Source of the DNA: Algibacter miyuki
GTDB taxonomy: Bacteria; Bacteroidota; Bacteroidia; Flavobacteriales; Flavobacteriaceae
Direction: 5' to 3'
NCBI RefSeq assembly: GCF_030409805.1
Contig: NZ_JAUFQP010000001.1
Span: 248,001 to 312,000, forward strand
DNA: 64,000 bases
The position numbers were made by a program, and so were the translations under genes. Below are positions 8,099 through 17,918 of the stretch, one piece after another (the first letter of the stretch is position 1; every line of letters starts with the position of its first letter). The notes beneath the pieces were generated by a model. The model had not been told where the DNA came from. It ran no database searches and worked only from the letters and a program-made list of their open reading frames with translations.

Positions 8099-10963
8099 AT
8101 GATAAAAATAAAAATTTTATTTACGCTTTTGTGTATTGGTTTGTTTAACACGTCTTGCAATAAGAAGGAACCCAATACAAAGACTTCAGAATTAACTTTT
8201 GAATCTTTAACATGTAATTCCAAAGAGAACTCAACAGCTATTGAAAGTAAACAGCCAATTTTTTCATGGATTGTAGCTGCAGAAGGTAACAATAAATCGC
8301 AATCTGCTTATCAAATATTAGTAGCATCAAGTTTAGAAAAGTTAACTAACAATCAGGGAGATTTATGGAATTCTGGTAAAACGGAAGAAGCTAAATCTAC
8401 TTACGTAAAATATAAAGGAACAAAACTTAATGCAGTAACCGCGTATTACTGGAAAGTAAAAATTTGGGACGAGAAAAAACAAGAATCAGATTGGTCTGAA
8501 ACTCAAAGTTTTCAAATGGGGTTGATAGATGAAGCAAATTGGGGAGACTCAAAATGGATAAGTCTAAATAAAGATACAAGAACATCAGAACATAGTTTTC
8601 GTGAATACAAAACAGGGCCAATGAAAGCGCCTATTATGGTTAATGGGCAAGCAGCATCTTATTTTAGAAATGTTATTAATACAGAAAAAGAAATAGAAAA
8701 TGCACAAGCTTATATTTGTGGATTGGGGTATTATGAGCTTTATTTAAATGGTGCTAAAGTAGGCGATCATGTTTTAGATCCGGCTCCTTCTAATTACGAT
8801 AAACAAGCCTATTATGTAAATTATGATATTTCAGAACAACTAAAATTAGGTGAAAATGCTTTTGGAATCATTTTAGGGAATGGTTTCTATGGGCAAGATA
8901 TTTCTTGGAAAAGAGACCCAGAATCAGATAAAGATATGTCTTACGGCCCACCAACGGTTCGTTTTTTAATTAAAGTAACCTATAAAGATGGTAGCAAAAA
9001 AGATTTTTATACAGATGAAAATTGGAAAGAATCTACGGGGCCAATAGTATTTAATAATATTTATGGTGGTGATACTTATGATGCTCGTTATGAAATTAAT
9101 GGTTGGAATACTTTAAATTATAATGATGAAAAATGGGGGAATGCAAAAGTTGTTTCGCCAAAATTAAAGAAGATTAGTGCACAACAAATTCCTGCAATTA
9201 AAAAATTAAAAGAATTTGAGCCTCAAAATGTATTTAAAGCTCCAAATGGAGATTGGATTGTAGATTTTGGTCAAAATATTGCTGGTTGGGTAAAAATAAA
9301 TGTAAAAGAAAAAGAAGGCCAACTTATAGAAATTACAACTACAGAATCTTTGTTAAGAAATGGTAAAGATGTTTTTCAAGGTTCTACAGGTGGTGGAGCA
9401 AATGGTATGGCTCAGATTTATAAATATATCTGTAAAGGAAATGACTTAGAATCTTGGGAACCAAAGTTTAGTTATCACGGATTTCGTTATGCTAAAATAA
9501 AAGGCGTGTCTACAAAACCAGACAGCAAAATGATTAAAGCTGTTTTAGTGGCTACAGACATTCAAGAAAAAGGAAGTTTTAGCTCATCTGAACCTTTATT
9601 TAATAAAATGCATAGTATTAGTAAATGGACTATTGTAGATAATGTACATGGTATTCCAGAAGATTGTCCGCATCGCGAAAAATGTGGTTGGTTAGGAGAT
9701 GCACACGCGTTTTGTGAATATGCATTATATAATTATGACATGTATGATTTCTATAAAAAATACATGGAAGATATTCGTACTCAAATGAGACCAACTAAAG
9801 GACATAATAATCCTGAAATTAAATTTCAAGTACCAACCATGATTGCGCCAGGTAAAAGAACATCTTCTTATGCAAAACTAGATTGGGGTGTAGCAACAAT
9901 GTATTTACCTTGGTATAATTACTTACATTATGGTGATGATGCTATTGTAAAAGACTACTATAAAGAAATGAAAGGTCTTACAAATTTTTATCTTTCATTT
10001 AAAGATGAAAATGGAATTATTCAAGACGGAATGGGAGATTGGTGTCCACCAAGGTGGGATAGAAGAAAGAACCCAGGTGCTATGGAGTGCGACCCAATTA
10101 TTTCTGCCAATGCTTATTTCTATGATATTTTAGGTGTTATGGAAGGTTTTGCAAAAATAAATAAGGATGCTGCTTTTGAAGCAGAAATGAAAAAGGAAAA
10201 AGAGCAATTAAAAGCCGCTTTTAATAAAAACTTTTTAGTTGCTATGCCAAAAACAAACTTAAAATGGTATGGTAGTCAAACAGCAACTGTACAAGCATTA
10301 CAGTTTGGTATGGTTCCAGAATTAGAAATAGAGCAAGTAGTAGATGGTTTGGTGTATGATATTACAGAAGTAAAAGGAGGGCATCATTCTACAGGTATTC
10401 ATGGTAATAGATATATTTACACTGTTTTAACTAAATATGGTAAAGCAGATTTGGCGTATCAAATTTTAACAACACCAGATTTTCCTAGTCAAACGTATGT
10501 AATGAATAATGGTTTTACCACTTGGCCAGAGCGCCAGTTTGAATGGGAAACTATGGAAGGACCATCTAATTCTTTAAACCATCCTATGCATAGTGGTTTT
10601 GCTGCTTATTTTTATGAATCTTTAGGAGGTATTAAATCATCAAAAGATAATGTAGGTTATAAAGTATTTACAGTAAACCCAGAATTTCCAAAAAAATTGA
10701 CATCAACTTCAGTTACCGTACCAACACCTTATGGTAATATTAAAAATGACTGGTCTTTAAAAGAAAATGTTTTATCGATGGATCTTAAAGTGCCATTTAA
10801 CACCAAAGCAAAAGTTGTTTTAACTCAAAATGAAATAGAATCACTAACAATTAATGGTGAATCTTACCTAGATAATCAAGAAAAATATAATCTAGAAGTT
10901 GTAGAAAATACGAATGTAATTTTAGGATCAGGTAATTATATGATTAAGTATAAAAAGTTTTAA
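8099..10963 (+). CDS. alpha-L-rhamnosidase, GH78, lipoprotein
   Basis: A 954-residue protein with a lipoprotein signal (Cys20 in FNTSC). Domain order follows GH78: N-terminal beta-sandwiches (one with 'SAYQILVASS'), a carbohydrate-binding sandwich with 'YICGLGYYELYLNGAKVGDHVLDP' (about 200-225), then an (alpha/alpha)6 barrel. The catalytic segment is DCPHREKCGWLGDAH, with acidic residues at 522, 527 and 534, and a later 'ERQFEWETMEG...NSLNHPMHSG' segment. GH78 enzymes release terminal alpha-L-rhamnose by inversion. It is probably periplasmic or surface-anchored. It starts the unit driven by promoter site A, and GH43 follows after 10 bp. It is clearly divergent from the two tandem GH78 proteins at 27922-33479, so a different linkage or a neighbouring sugar preference is likely. 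Confidence 0.93.
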   Translation: MIKIKILFTLLCIGLFNTSCNKKEPNTKTSELTFESLTCNSKENSTAIESKQPIFSWIVAAEGNNKSQSAYQILVASSLEKLTNNQGDLWNSGKTEEAKSTYVKYKGTKLNAVTAYYWKVKIWDEKKQESDWSETQSFQMGLIDEANWGDSKWISLNKDTRTSEHSFREYKTGPMKAPIMVNGQAASYFRNVINTEKEIENAQAYICGLGYYELYLNGAKVGDHVLDPAPSNYDKQAYYVNYDISEQLKLGENAFGIILGNGFYGQDISWKRDPESDKDMSYGPPTVRFLIKVTYKDGSKKDFYTDENWKESTGPIVFNNIYGGDTYDARYEINGWNTLNYNDEKWGNAKVVSPKLKKISAQQIPAIKKLKEFEPQNVFKAPNGDWIVDFGQNIAGWVKINVKEKEGQLIEITTTESLLRNGKDVFQGSTGGGANGMAQIYKYICKGNDLESWEPKFSYHGFRYAKIKGVSTKPDSKMIKAVLVATDIQEKGSFSSSEPLFNKMHSISKWTIVDNVHGIPEDCPHREKCGWLGDAHAFCEYALYNYDMYDFYKKYMEDIRTQMRPTKGHNNPEIKFQVPTMIAPGKRTSSYAKLDWGVATMYLPWYNYLHYGDDAIVKDYYKEMKGLTNFYLSFKDENGIIQDGMGDWCPPRWDRRKNPGAMECDPIISANAYFYDILGVMEGFAKINKDAAFEAEMKKEKEQLKAAFNKNFLVAMPKTNLKWYGSQTATVQALQFGMVPELEIEQVVDGLVYDITEVKGGHHSTGIHGNRYIYTVLTKYGKADLAYQILTTPDFPSQTYVMNNGFTTWPERQFEWETMEGPSNSLNHPMHSGFAAYFYESLGGIKSSKDNVGYKVFTVNPEFPKKLTSTSVTVPTPYGNIKNDWSLKENVLSMDLKVPFNTKAKVVLTQNEIESLTINGESYLDNQEKYNLEVVENTNVILGSGNYMIKYKKF

Positions 10964-10973
10964 TAATTTTTAA

Positions 10974-12758
10974 ATGAAGAAGATGTCTTATTCAGGTGTG
11001 TCTAAAGTATTAATTTTAATTTTAGCTGTAACTTTTTTTGGGTGTAATTCAAAACCCGAAAAGAAAGAAATAGCTGCAGCCATAGAAGTAAAAGCTACAA
11101 CAGGTAGTTGGGGAGATCAAGGCGATGGCACTTATGTAAACCCTATTTTAAATGCAGATTATCCAGATTCTGATATAGAACAAGTTGGAGATACTTATTA
11201 TATGATTACTTCTAAGCAACATGTTTCGCCAGGAATGCCCATTTTAGAATCTAAAGACATGGTAAACTGGACTAATGTAGGACATGTATTTAATAGTTTG
11301 TCATGGGGGCCTGAATACAATTGGGACAGAATGAATGGTTATTCTTTTGGAGTATGGGCTGGTGATTTAGCATATCATGAAGGTACTTGGTATTGCTACC
11401 AAATAGATTATCAACACGGGTTAATGGTTACAACTGCAAAAGATATAAAAGGCCCATGGAGTGCCCCTGTTTTTATGCTGCCAAAGTCTAAAGTTTTAGA
11501 CGATCCAGCTGTGGTTTGGGATGAAGAAACTCATAAAGCTTATGTTATAGTCAATACTGCAGGAAAACAAAAAAGCGCAAAAAACACTATTGAAGGAAAC
11601 GAAAATAGAATTTACGAAATGAGTTGGGATGGTACCAAAATTCTTGATGAAGGTAAATTAGTATACACCGGAATGGGAGCAGAGGCAGCTAAAATTTATA
11701 AAATAGAAGATACTTGGTATATCTTTTTAGCAGAATGGACTATAGGGGATAAGTCTACCAAACCAGGTGTTAAAAACCCTAAAAATGATAGAAAACAAAT
11801 TGTTTTACGTTCAAAAGAAAGTATCTATGGACCATATGAGGTGAAAACAGTTTTAGAAAAGGGAACCGTGTTTAATGACCGAAGCGCAAGTCAAGGCGCG
11901 TTAATGCAAGCCCCAGACAAATCTTGGTGGTATATGCATCAATTAATTCAAAACGATGATATACCTTTCCAAGGAAGACCACAATGTTTAGAGCCAGTGA
12001 AATGGGGAGATGGCTGGCCAATTATTGGTGTAGATGAGGATAATGATGGAATAGGAGAACCTGTGAAACAATATAAAAAACCAATAAAAGGCTATCCCAT
12101 TACAGCACCAAGTACAGATGATGATTTTTCATCTACTAAATTAGGATTTCAATGGGAATGGAATCACAATCCAAGAAATACACATTGGTCCTTAACAGAA
12201 CGGTCAGGTTGGTTACGTTTAAAAGCAAGTAAAGTTTTGCCTAATGAAAAAGGTTACGGACCTAATATTAATGAATGGACCAATAATGATGGTTCAGATT
12301 CCGATTTTTGGAGAGCAAGTAATACCTTGAGTCAACGTATTATGGGAATAACTACAGGTACAGCGATAGCTAAGTTTGATATATCAGGTATGAAACCACA
12401 GCAATTAGCAGGATTTGTACGTTATGGTGGGGTGTTTAACTTATTAGGTATTGAGGTTGATGCTACGGGTAAGAAACACTTGTTTTATATGGATCCTATG
12501 GCAAAAAAGGTTACAGGACCTGAACTAACAGGGAATGATTTATATGTAAAAACATCAAATAATAGTAACCAAGCCACCTATGAATATAGTTTTGATGGAG
12601 AAAACTTTAAACGTTTCGGACCTACATTTACTATAGCTTTTGGAAAATGGACAGGAGATAGATTAGGGTTTTTCTCATGGAATGAAAAAGAAGATGCAGG
12701 TTACATAGATGTGGATTGGTTTACTTATGATTATGATGGACCTAAAGCGTCTAATTAA
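10974..12758 (+). CDS. GH43-like glycosidase (beta-xylosidase/arabinosidase type), lipoprotein
   Basis: A 594-residue lipoprotein (signal ending FFGC, Cys24). The N-terminal five-bladed beta-propeller of GH43 shows 'NPILNADYPDSDI' with candidate base Asp65, 'DDPAVVWDE' with the pKa-tuning Asp near 177, and 'GAEAAKIYK' with candidate acid Glu237. A C-terminal concanavalin-like sandwich (from about residue 380, 'DDDFSSTKLGFQWEWNHNP') matches the accessory domain of beta-xylosidase-type GH43 enzymes. In an ulvan setting, removal of xylose is the likely job; arabinose removal is the alternative. It is 10 bp downstream of GH78 and is followed by a hairpin and a new promoter-like site. Confidence 0.9.
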   Translation: MKKMSYSGVSKVLILILAVTFFGCNSKPEKKEIAAAIEVKATTGSWGDQGDGTYVNPILNADYPDSDIEQVGDTYYMITSKQHVSPGMPILESKDMVNWTNVGHVFNSLSWGPEYNWDRMNGYSFGVWAGDLAYHEGTWYCYQIDYQHGLMVTTAKDIKGPWSAPVFMLPKSKVLDDPAVVWDEETHKAYVIVNTAGKQKSAKNTIEGNENRIYEMSWDGTKILDEGKLVYTGMGAEAAKIYKIEDTWYIFLAEWTIGDKSTKPGVKNPKNDRKQIVLRSKESIYGPYEVKTVLEKGTVFNDRSASQGALMQAPDKSWWYMHQLIQNDDIPFQGRPQCLEPVKWGDGWPIIGVDEDNDGIGEPVKQYKKPIKGYPITAPSTDDDFSSTKLGFQWEWNHNPRNTHWSLTERSGWLRLKASKVLPNEKGYGPNINEWTNNDGSDSDFWRASNTLSQRIMGITTGTAIAKFDISGMKPQQLAGFVRYGGVFNLLGIEVDATGKKHLFYMDPMAKKVTGPELTGNDLYVKTSNNSNQATYEYSFDGENFKRFGPTFTIAFGKWTGDRLGFFSWNEKEDAGYIDVDWFTYDYDGPKASN

Positions 12759-12802
12759 TAAATAACTATGGCTGCGCCTATTAAGTGAAATTATTTAGGA
12801 TA

Positions 12803-12838
12803 GATTACCCCTTTAATACAGGATAGAAAGGGGGAATC
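12803..12838 (+). terminator. hairpin after GH43, possible terminator
   Basis: Arms GATTACCCCTTT (12803-12814) and AAAGGGGGAATC (12827-12838) pair with one mismatch around a 12-base loop, followed by a T-rich stretch. The loop and right arm overlap promoter element site B, so it may instead be a regulatory hairpin. Confidence 0.45.
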
Positions 12839-12853
12839 TGTTATTTATTTTTA
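12819..12853 (+). promoter_or_regulatory. promoter with octamer element, site B (GH39-like gene)
   Basis: CAGGATAG (12819-12826), then exactly 19 bp, then TATTTTTA (12846-12853), close to the TAnnTTTG box. The start codon is 34 bp further on. No good second octamer lies 10 bp upstream; a TAGGATAG at 12796-12803 is 23 bp away. It belongs to the series of sites A-G. Confidence 0.5.
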
Positions 12854-12887
12854 TAGAATTATTGCATAGTATTCCAAAAACTAAATA

Positions 12888-14546
12888 ATGATGACTATAA
12901 AAAGAAATAATATTCTATTTATAATTTTTTTGCTTTGTGTTTTTCAGTTTTCTTGTTCTAAGGCTGAAGATATAGAGGAAGTTGTAGAAGAACCTGAAGT
13001 AGAAAACCCTGAAGAAATAGTAGAACCGACTATAGATCCCGATAAAATAGTTTCTATTAATACTGGTGCCGTAATTGGGGAATTTTATAATTTTTGGTCG
13101 ACTCGACCTATGATAAACCAAACTCGATTTTCAAGCTCAAATTTTAGAGCGGCCATTGAAGAGATAAAGCCTTATGTTAAGAGTTATAATTTAGTAAGAG
13201 TATTAGGAGGTAGAACCGATAACTTAAATACATTTTATAAAGGTGTTGACGATCAAGGAAAAATTATTACGGATTTTACTGGCATTATAAGTAGTATGAA
13301 AGGGTTTATGCAAACGGGTTTTAAACCTAGAATTGTATTAGATAATGTCCCTTGGGCTATGAATGCCGTGAAGGAAGTGAATACCTATGGAAATACAAAT
13401 CCACCAGACGATTATGATTTGTGGAGGCAATACATTAATGATTTCTTACAAACATTAATAACGGAGTTTGGTTACAATGAGGTGAAAACTTGGCGTTTTA
13501 GAGTCGCTACAGAACCTAATTATGCACCACAACATTGGAACGGTACCAAAGAAGACTTTTTTTAGCACTACGATATTACAGTAGATGAAGTTTTAAAAGT
13601 GATTCCTGAAGCAATCATTGGCCCAGGGAATAACTTAACAGAAGGGGTGGCTACATTCACTACAGAAATTATAGACCACTGTGCAAATGGAACAAATTAT
13701 GCTACCGGAGAAAAAGGAACGCAAATGGATTTTTTCTGTATTTCCTATTATGAAAAAATAGACGAAAATACGGTACGACTTCCTAATACTGTAGAAAAAT
13801 ACAGAGCCAAACTTGATAGTTACCCGCAGTTTAGGGATATTCCTTTTGATATTCAAGAGTTTGGAATATTACGAGATGAAAATGGTAAAAGAGGACTTAG
13901 TTTAAGTGATGCCACAGAATTGGGGGCTAGTTGGTATGCAAGGATTGCCGATTTGGCTTACGATTATAAAATTTCTGAAATATATGATTGGGGACAAGAA
14001 GTAGAGGGTACTACCTTACCAGAAGGAAGAAGGAATGTTACCGAAATGTTTTTAAAGATGGAAGGCGGAAATAGAATAGAATCCATTGATAATATTAATG
14101 ACCATGCTGGTGTAATACCAGTCACTAAAGGCGATATAATATATTTATTAGTTTACAACCATAACACCAGTAGAAATAGTACTTCAACTAGAGCAGTATA
14201 TCCTCAACTAGAAGGTGGCCTAATTAGTGGAGGCTCAAGTTGGAAAATGAATACCTGGACGGTAGATGAAACTCATGGTGTTTTTATGCACGAACTTTAT
14301 AAAGATGTTAGAGCTGCTGGAATAGGAGAAAAAAACAGTGGGCGTATATATGGGAATAGGCCATCCGATCGTTTTGAAGACGGATGGACTAATGTGTTAA
14401 ATGCCAACTTAGCAAAATATACACAATTGGCTCAACTACCACAAACCATCAAAGATTCAATTGTAAGAAAGAAGGATGGTAAAATTACTTTAAAAGTTGA
14501 TTTGGAATCTCATAGTGTCAAATTAATAGAACTTATTCCTCAATAA
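12888..14546 (+). pseudogene. GH39-like glycoside hydrolase gene interrupted by an in-frame TAG
   Basis: Two open stretches, 12888-13565 and 13566-14546, are in the same frame and separated only by a TAG at 13563-13565. Read through it, they make one lipoprotein of about 552 residues with a (beta/alpha)8 clan-A look. The first part holds 'VATEPNYAPQHW' (candidate acid/base Glu209); the second holds 'FDIQEFGILRDE' (candidate nucleophile Glu324). The spacing of about 115 residues fits GH39 beta-xylosidase-type enzymes. The stop falls in 'KEDFF*HYDITVDEV', so a single base change (for example AAG, GAG or CAG to TAG) explains it. Since the two catalytic residues lie on opposite sides, neither fragment alone should work. 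Family is inferred from motifs and context; another clan-A family is possible. Confidence 0.75.
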
Positions 14547-14662
14547 AATGAATATTTAAATTACAAGAAATCTCATTGTTTAAAGGAAATGAAAATTACT
14601 TCATATTGTTTTAAAACTTGTCGTTGGAGTAGAGTAAAGTTTTCATTGATATACTTTCATAA

Positions 14663-14697
14663 AAGGGTTTAATTAAGTTTAAACCCTTCACTTTTTT
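14663..14697 (+). terminator. rho-independent terminator after the GH39-like gene
   Basis: Perfect 10-bp stem AAGGGTTTAA (14663-14672) with TTAAACCCTT (14679-14688), a 6-base loop, then CA and a run of T (CTTTTTT). The rest of this 318-bp gap is AT-rich with no gene seen, apart from promoter site C. Confidence 0.8.
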
Positions 14698-14792
14698 ATA
14701 AATGTACTTCCTTAAAGCGTTATTTGTTTTTTTGCACAAAAAGAGGGGTTTATTTAAGAGGTTAAAGTTTTAAAATAAAGATAAGTTGTAAG

Positions 14793-14837
14793 CATGACAA
14801 AACAGGACAGTTAAGTATTTAGCACTTTCTATATTTA
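14793..14837 (+). promoter_or_regulatory. promoter with tandem octamer element, site C (second SusC/D pair)
   Basis: CATGACAA (14793-14800) and CAGGACAG (14803-14810) repeat with a 10-bp period. Exactly 19 bp later is TATATTTA (14830-14837), one base from TAnnTTTG. The SusC start is 27 bp downstream. Confidence 0.6.
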
Positions 14838-14864
14838 TAAATATTAAACTAATAAACTAACTAT

Positions 14865-17800
14865 ATGAATCTAAAAATTAATTTCAAAACCCTTTTTGGG
14901 TATCGTAAAACTTGGTTGTCTGCAATCTTAATATTGTCTTGCATAACCATGACAAACGCTCAAACAGTATCTGGTACTGTAAAAGCAGACGGAGAACCAC
15001 TACCTGGAGCCACCGTTATTGTTAAAGGAACATCCAAAGGAACAACGACTGATTTTGATGGGAACTTCACTGTAGATGCAAATGCTCAAACCGTTCTAGC
15101 CATCTCTTATGTAGGGTATTCAACTCAAGAAATTTTGGTGGGGAATCAAAATCAAATTAATGTAACATTAGAGCAAGATAACAAGTTAGATGAGGTGGTT
15201 GTTATTGGTTATGGAACACAGCGTAAATCAGATTTAACAGGGTCGGTTTCATCGGTAAGTTCAGAAGATTTAACTGCAGTTCCCGTATCTAGGGTCGATC
15301 AAGCCTTGCAAGGTCGAGCTTCTGGTGTTCAGGTTACACAAACTAGTGGTGCTCCTGGCGCAGGCACTGTTATTAGAGTAAGGGGAGGTAACTCTATTAC
15401 GGGTAGTAATGAGCCGCTTTGGGTTATCGATGGTATTGTTGTTGGAACAAATTTCAACTTAAATAATATTAATAGTAATGACATTAAATCTATTGAGATT
15501 TTAAAAGATGCATCTTCCATTGCTATATATGGTTCTAGAGGAGCAAATGGTGTTGTTTTGGTTAGTACTAAAAATGGTGCTGGGGCAGGTTCAGGAAAAC
15601 CTGAAATAAGTGTAAATGTCTATACAAGTACGCAATTAGTGCCCGAATTACCAGATATGCTTTCTCAAGCAGAACAAATTGCTTTTACAAATGAAAGTGC
15701 ACGATTTAGATCGGCAGCAGAACCTTTTCCAAACGATCCATCAAGCTATCCTGATAATGATTGGTTTGATTTGCTTTTAGACCCATCTCCAATTTATAAT
15801 GCCGATGTATCTATTTCTGGAGCAACAGATAATTTAAATTATTATACCTCTTTAAACTATTTCAATCAAGATGGACTAGTAAAAAGTACGGGTATCGAAA
15901 AATATATTTTCAGATCTAACTTAGATTATAAACTTAGTGATAAAGTAAAAGCAGGATTTAGAGTTAACTATTCAAGGATTGAACAAGATAATGGGAATGC
16001 AAACTTTGGTAATGCTTTTGCAACGCTTAGAACACAGCCTATTTATAATGATGATGGAACATTTAATGGTTTTGATGAGGTGGTAGGTTCGCCTTGGTCA
16101 AACCCGATAGCCAATATAGCTTTAAATACAAACGAAACATTTTCTAATAATTTGTTAGCATCGTTATATTTAGAATATAAGCCAGCTCCAAATTGGGTTA
16201 TTCGATCAACATTTAGTCCGGAGTTTAATAACACAAAACAAAACAGGTTTACATCTAGCCAAAGTCCTCATTTACTTGTTGTAAATGACTTAGGCAGTGC
16301 AAGTGTAAGAACTGTTGCAAGTAGCGGGTGGAATAATGAAAATACCATTCAATACCAATCTGATTTTGGGGAGAATCATAGTGTAACGGCACTTGCTGGA
16401 GCATCTTTTCAAAAAGTGTCTACAGAAATAGCCGAGGCAGAAGCTTTTGGTATTACTAGTGATGCTACTGGTTTTAATAATCTAGGCTTTTCCGATCCTA
16501 CACGAAGCGTAGTAAGTAGTGATTTTACAGGATTTCAAATCGCTTCTTTTTTCGGAAGGTTAAACTATGCCTATAAAGACAAATATCTTTTAACTTTAGT
16601 GGGAAGAACGGATGGTAGTTCGGTTTTTGCTGAAGGGAATAAATATGAATTTTACCCTTCAATTGCAGGAGCTTGGAAAATAACAGAAGAATCATTCATG
16701 GAAGACCAAGATGTATTTCAAGATTTAAAGCTAAGAGCTAGTTATGGTAAATCTGGTAATCAAGCCATTGATCCTTACAGAACAAAGGGAATCTTAGTTG
16801 AAGCTAATACGACACTTAATGGTGAAGAAAAACCGGGTTTAACATTAGGTAGACCTTCAAACCCTAATTTAATATGGGAAACTACAAATGCCTTAGACAT
16901 CGCTTTAGAAGCATCTCTTTTTGGGGGTAAAATTTTTACAGAGCTAAATTATTATTATAAAAAAACGAATGATTTATTGTTAGACGTTACTATACCAAGA
17001 CAAACAGGGTTTACAAGTCAGTTACAAAATGTAGGATCATTGGAGAATAAGGGATGGGAATTTCTTGTGAATTCAACAAACATTAGTAATACCAATTTCA
17101 ATTGGAATTCTACTTTAACAGTATCATCTAACAAAAACAAAATTTTAGACCTTGGCGGTGCAGATTTTATAGATTTAACAGTCGATGCTATTTTGGGCTC
17201 TGGTAATACGCGATTAATAGTGGGAGAGTCTGTGCCTGTTTTCACAGGGGTACCCTTTTTAGGAACTTGGAAAAGTCAAGATGAAATTGATGCTTCAGGT
17301 TTAACAGACCCGCAAGTTGTTGGAGGATCTAAATTTGAAGATGTTAATGGCGATCATATTATTTCTAATGAAGATGCTGTTGTGTTGGGGAGTCCGCTTC
17401 CTGATTTTATCTTTGGATTTGAAAACTCATTTTCTTATAAAAACTGGGATTTTTCATTCTATTTTCAAGGAACCGTAGGTAACGAAGTGTATAATTTAAG
17501 AACACGAAATCATTACTTTAATAGAGGTGAAACTACTAAGTTTGCTGAGTTAGCGGATCGATGGACTCTAGATAATCCTACGTCTAATATTCCAAGAGCT
17601 GGTGCCGATTCGGTTACGGGAACCCCTCCAAATTCAGAATATGTTGAAGATGGGTCGTATTTACGTCTTAAAACTTTAAGATTAGCATATAATTTACCTG
17701 TTGATAAAATGGGATTGAACGGATTTAAAAATGCTACCATTTATTTTTCAGGGAGTAATTTGTTGTTGTTTTCTAACTTCAGATTAATTGATCCTGAGGC

Positions 17801-17906
17801 CAGTAATTTTGGAAGAAGTGGCCTAGGTAATATTGCACAAGGTTATAATGACGGTTCATATCCTAACCCAAGAGTTTTAACACTAGGTTTAAACGTAACA
17901 TTTTAA
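14865..17906 (+). CDS. SusC-like TonB-dependent outer membrane transporter
   Basis: A 1013-residue protein with signal peptide (about 1-32, ending TNAQ), carboxypeptidase-regulatory-like domain (about 34-110, 'VSGTVKADGEPLPGATVIVKG'), the canonical 'DEVVVIGYGTQRKSDLTGSVSS' segment, a plug domain ('VRGGNSITGSNEPLWVIDGI') and a full barrel ending NVTF. It is of the common SusC subtype, unlike the divergent one at 1817. It is transcribed from promoter site C with its SusD partner 12 bp downstream. Expected role: uptake of oligosaccharides released by the lyases and glycosidases around it. Confidence 0.96.
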   Translation: MNLKINFKTLFGYRKTWLSAILILSCITMTNAQTVSGTVKADGEPLPGATVIVKGTSKGTTTDFDGNFTVDANAQTVLAISYVGYSTQEILVGNQNQINVTLEQDNKLDEVVVIGYGTQRKSDLTGSVSSVSSEDLTAVPVSRVDQALQGRASGVQVTQTSGAPGAGTVIRVRGGNSITGSNEPLWVIDGIVVGTNFNLNNINSNDIKSIEILKDASSIAIYGSRGANGVVLVSTKNGAGAGSGKPEISVNVYTSTQLVPELPDMLSQAEQIAFTNESARFRSAAEPFPNDPSSYPDNDWFDLLLDPSPIYNADVSISGATDNLNYYTSLNYFNQDGLVKSTGIEKYIFRSNLDYKLSDKVKAGFRVNYSRIEQDNGNANFGNAFATLRTQPIYNDDGTFNGFDEVVGSPWSNPIANIALNTNETFSNNLLASLYLEYKPAPNWVIRSTFSPEFNNTKQNRFTSSQSPHLLVVNDLGSASVRTVASSGWNNENTIQYQSDFGENHSVTALAGASFQKVSTEIAEAEAFGITSDATGFNNLGFSDPTRSVVSSDFTGFQIASFFGRLNYAYKDKYLLTLVGRTDGSSVFAEGNKYEFYPSIAGAWKITEESFMEDQDVFQDLKLRASYGKSGNQAIDPYRTKGILVEANTTLNGEEKPGLTLGRPSNPNLIWETTNALDIALEASLFGGKIFTELNYYYKKTNDLLLDVTIPRQTGFTSQLQNVGSLENKGWEFLVNSTNISNTNFNWNSTLTVSSNKNKILDLGGADFIDLTVDAILGSGNTRLIVGESVPVFTGVPFLGTWKSQDEIDASGLTDPQVVGGSKFEDVNGDHIISNEDAVVLGSPLPDFIFGFENSFSYKNWDFSFYFQGTVGNEVYNLRTRNHYFNRGETTKFAELADRWTLDNPTSNIPRAGADSVTGTPPNSEYVEDGSYLRLKTLRLAYNLPVDKMGLNGFKNATIYFSGSNLLLFSNFRLIDPEASNFGRSGLGNIAQGYNDGSYPNPRVLTLGLNVTF

Positions 17907-17918
17907 AAATACATATAG

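Noticed and set aside
13635-13856. Antisense ORF within the GH39-like gene
   Set aside because: Shadow of a conserved coding frame; residues do not resemble any family.
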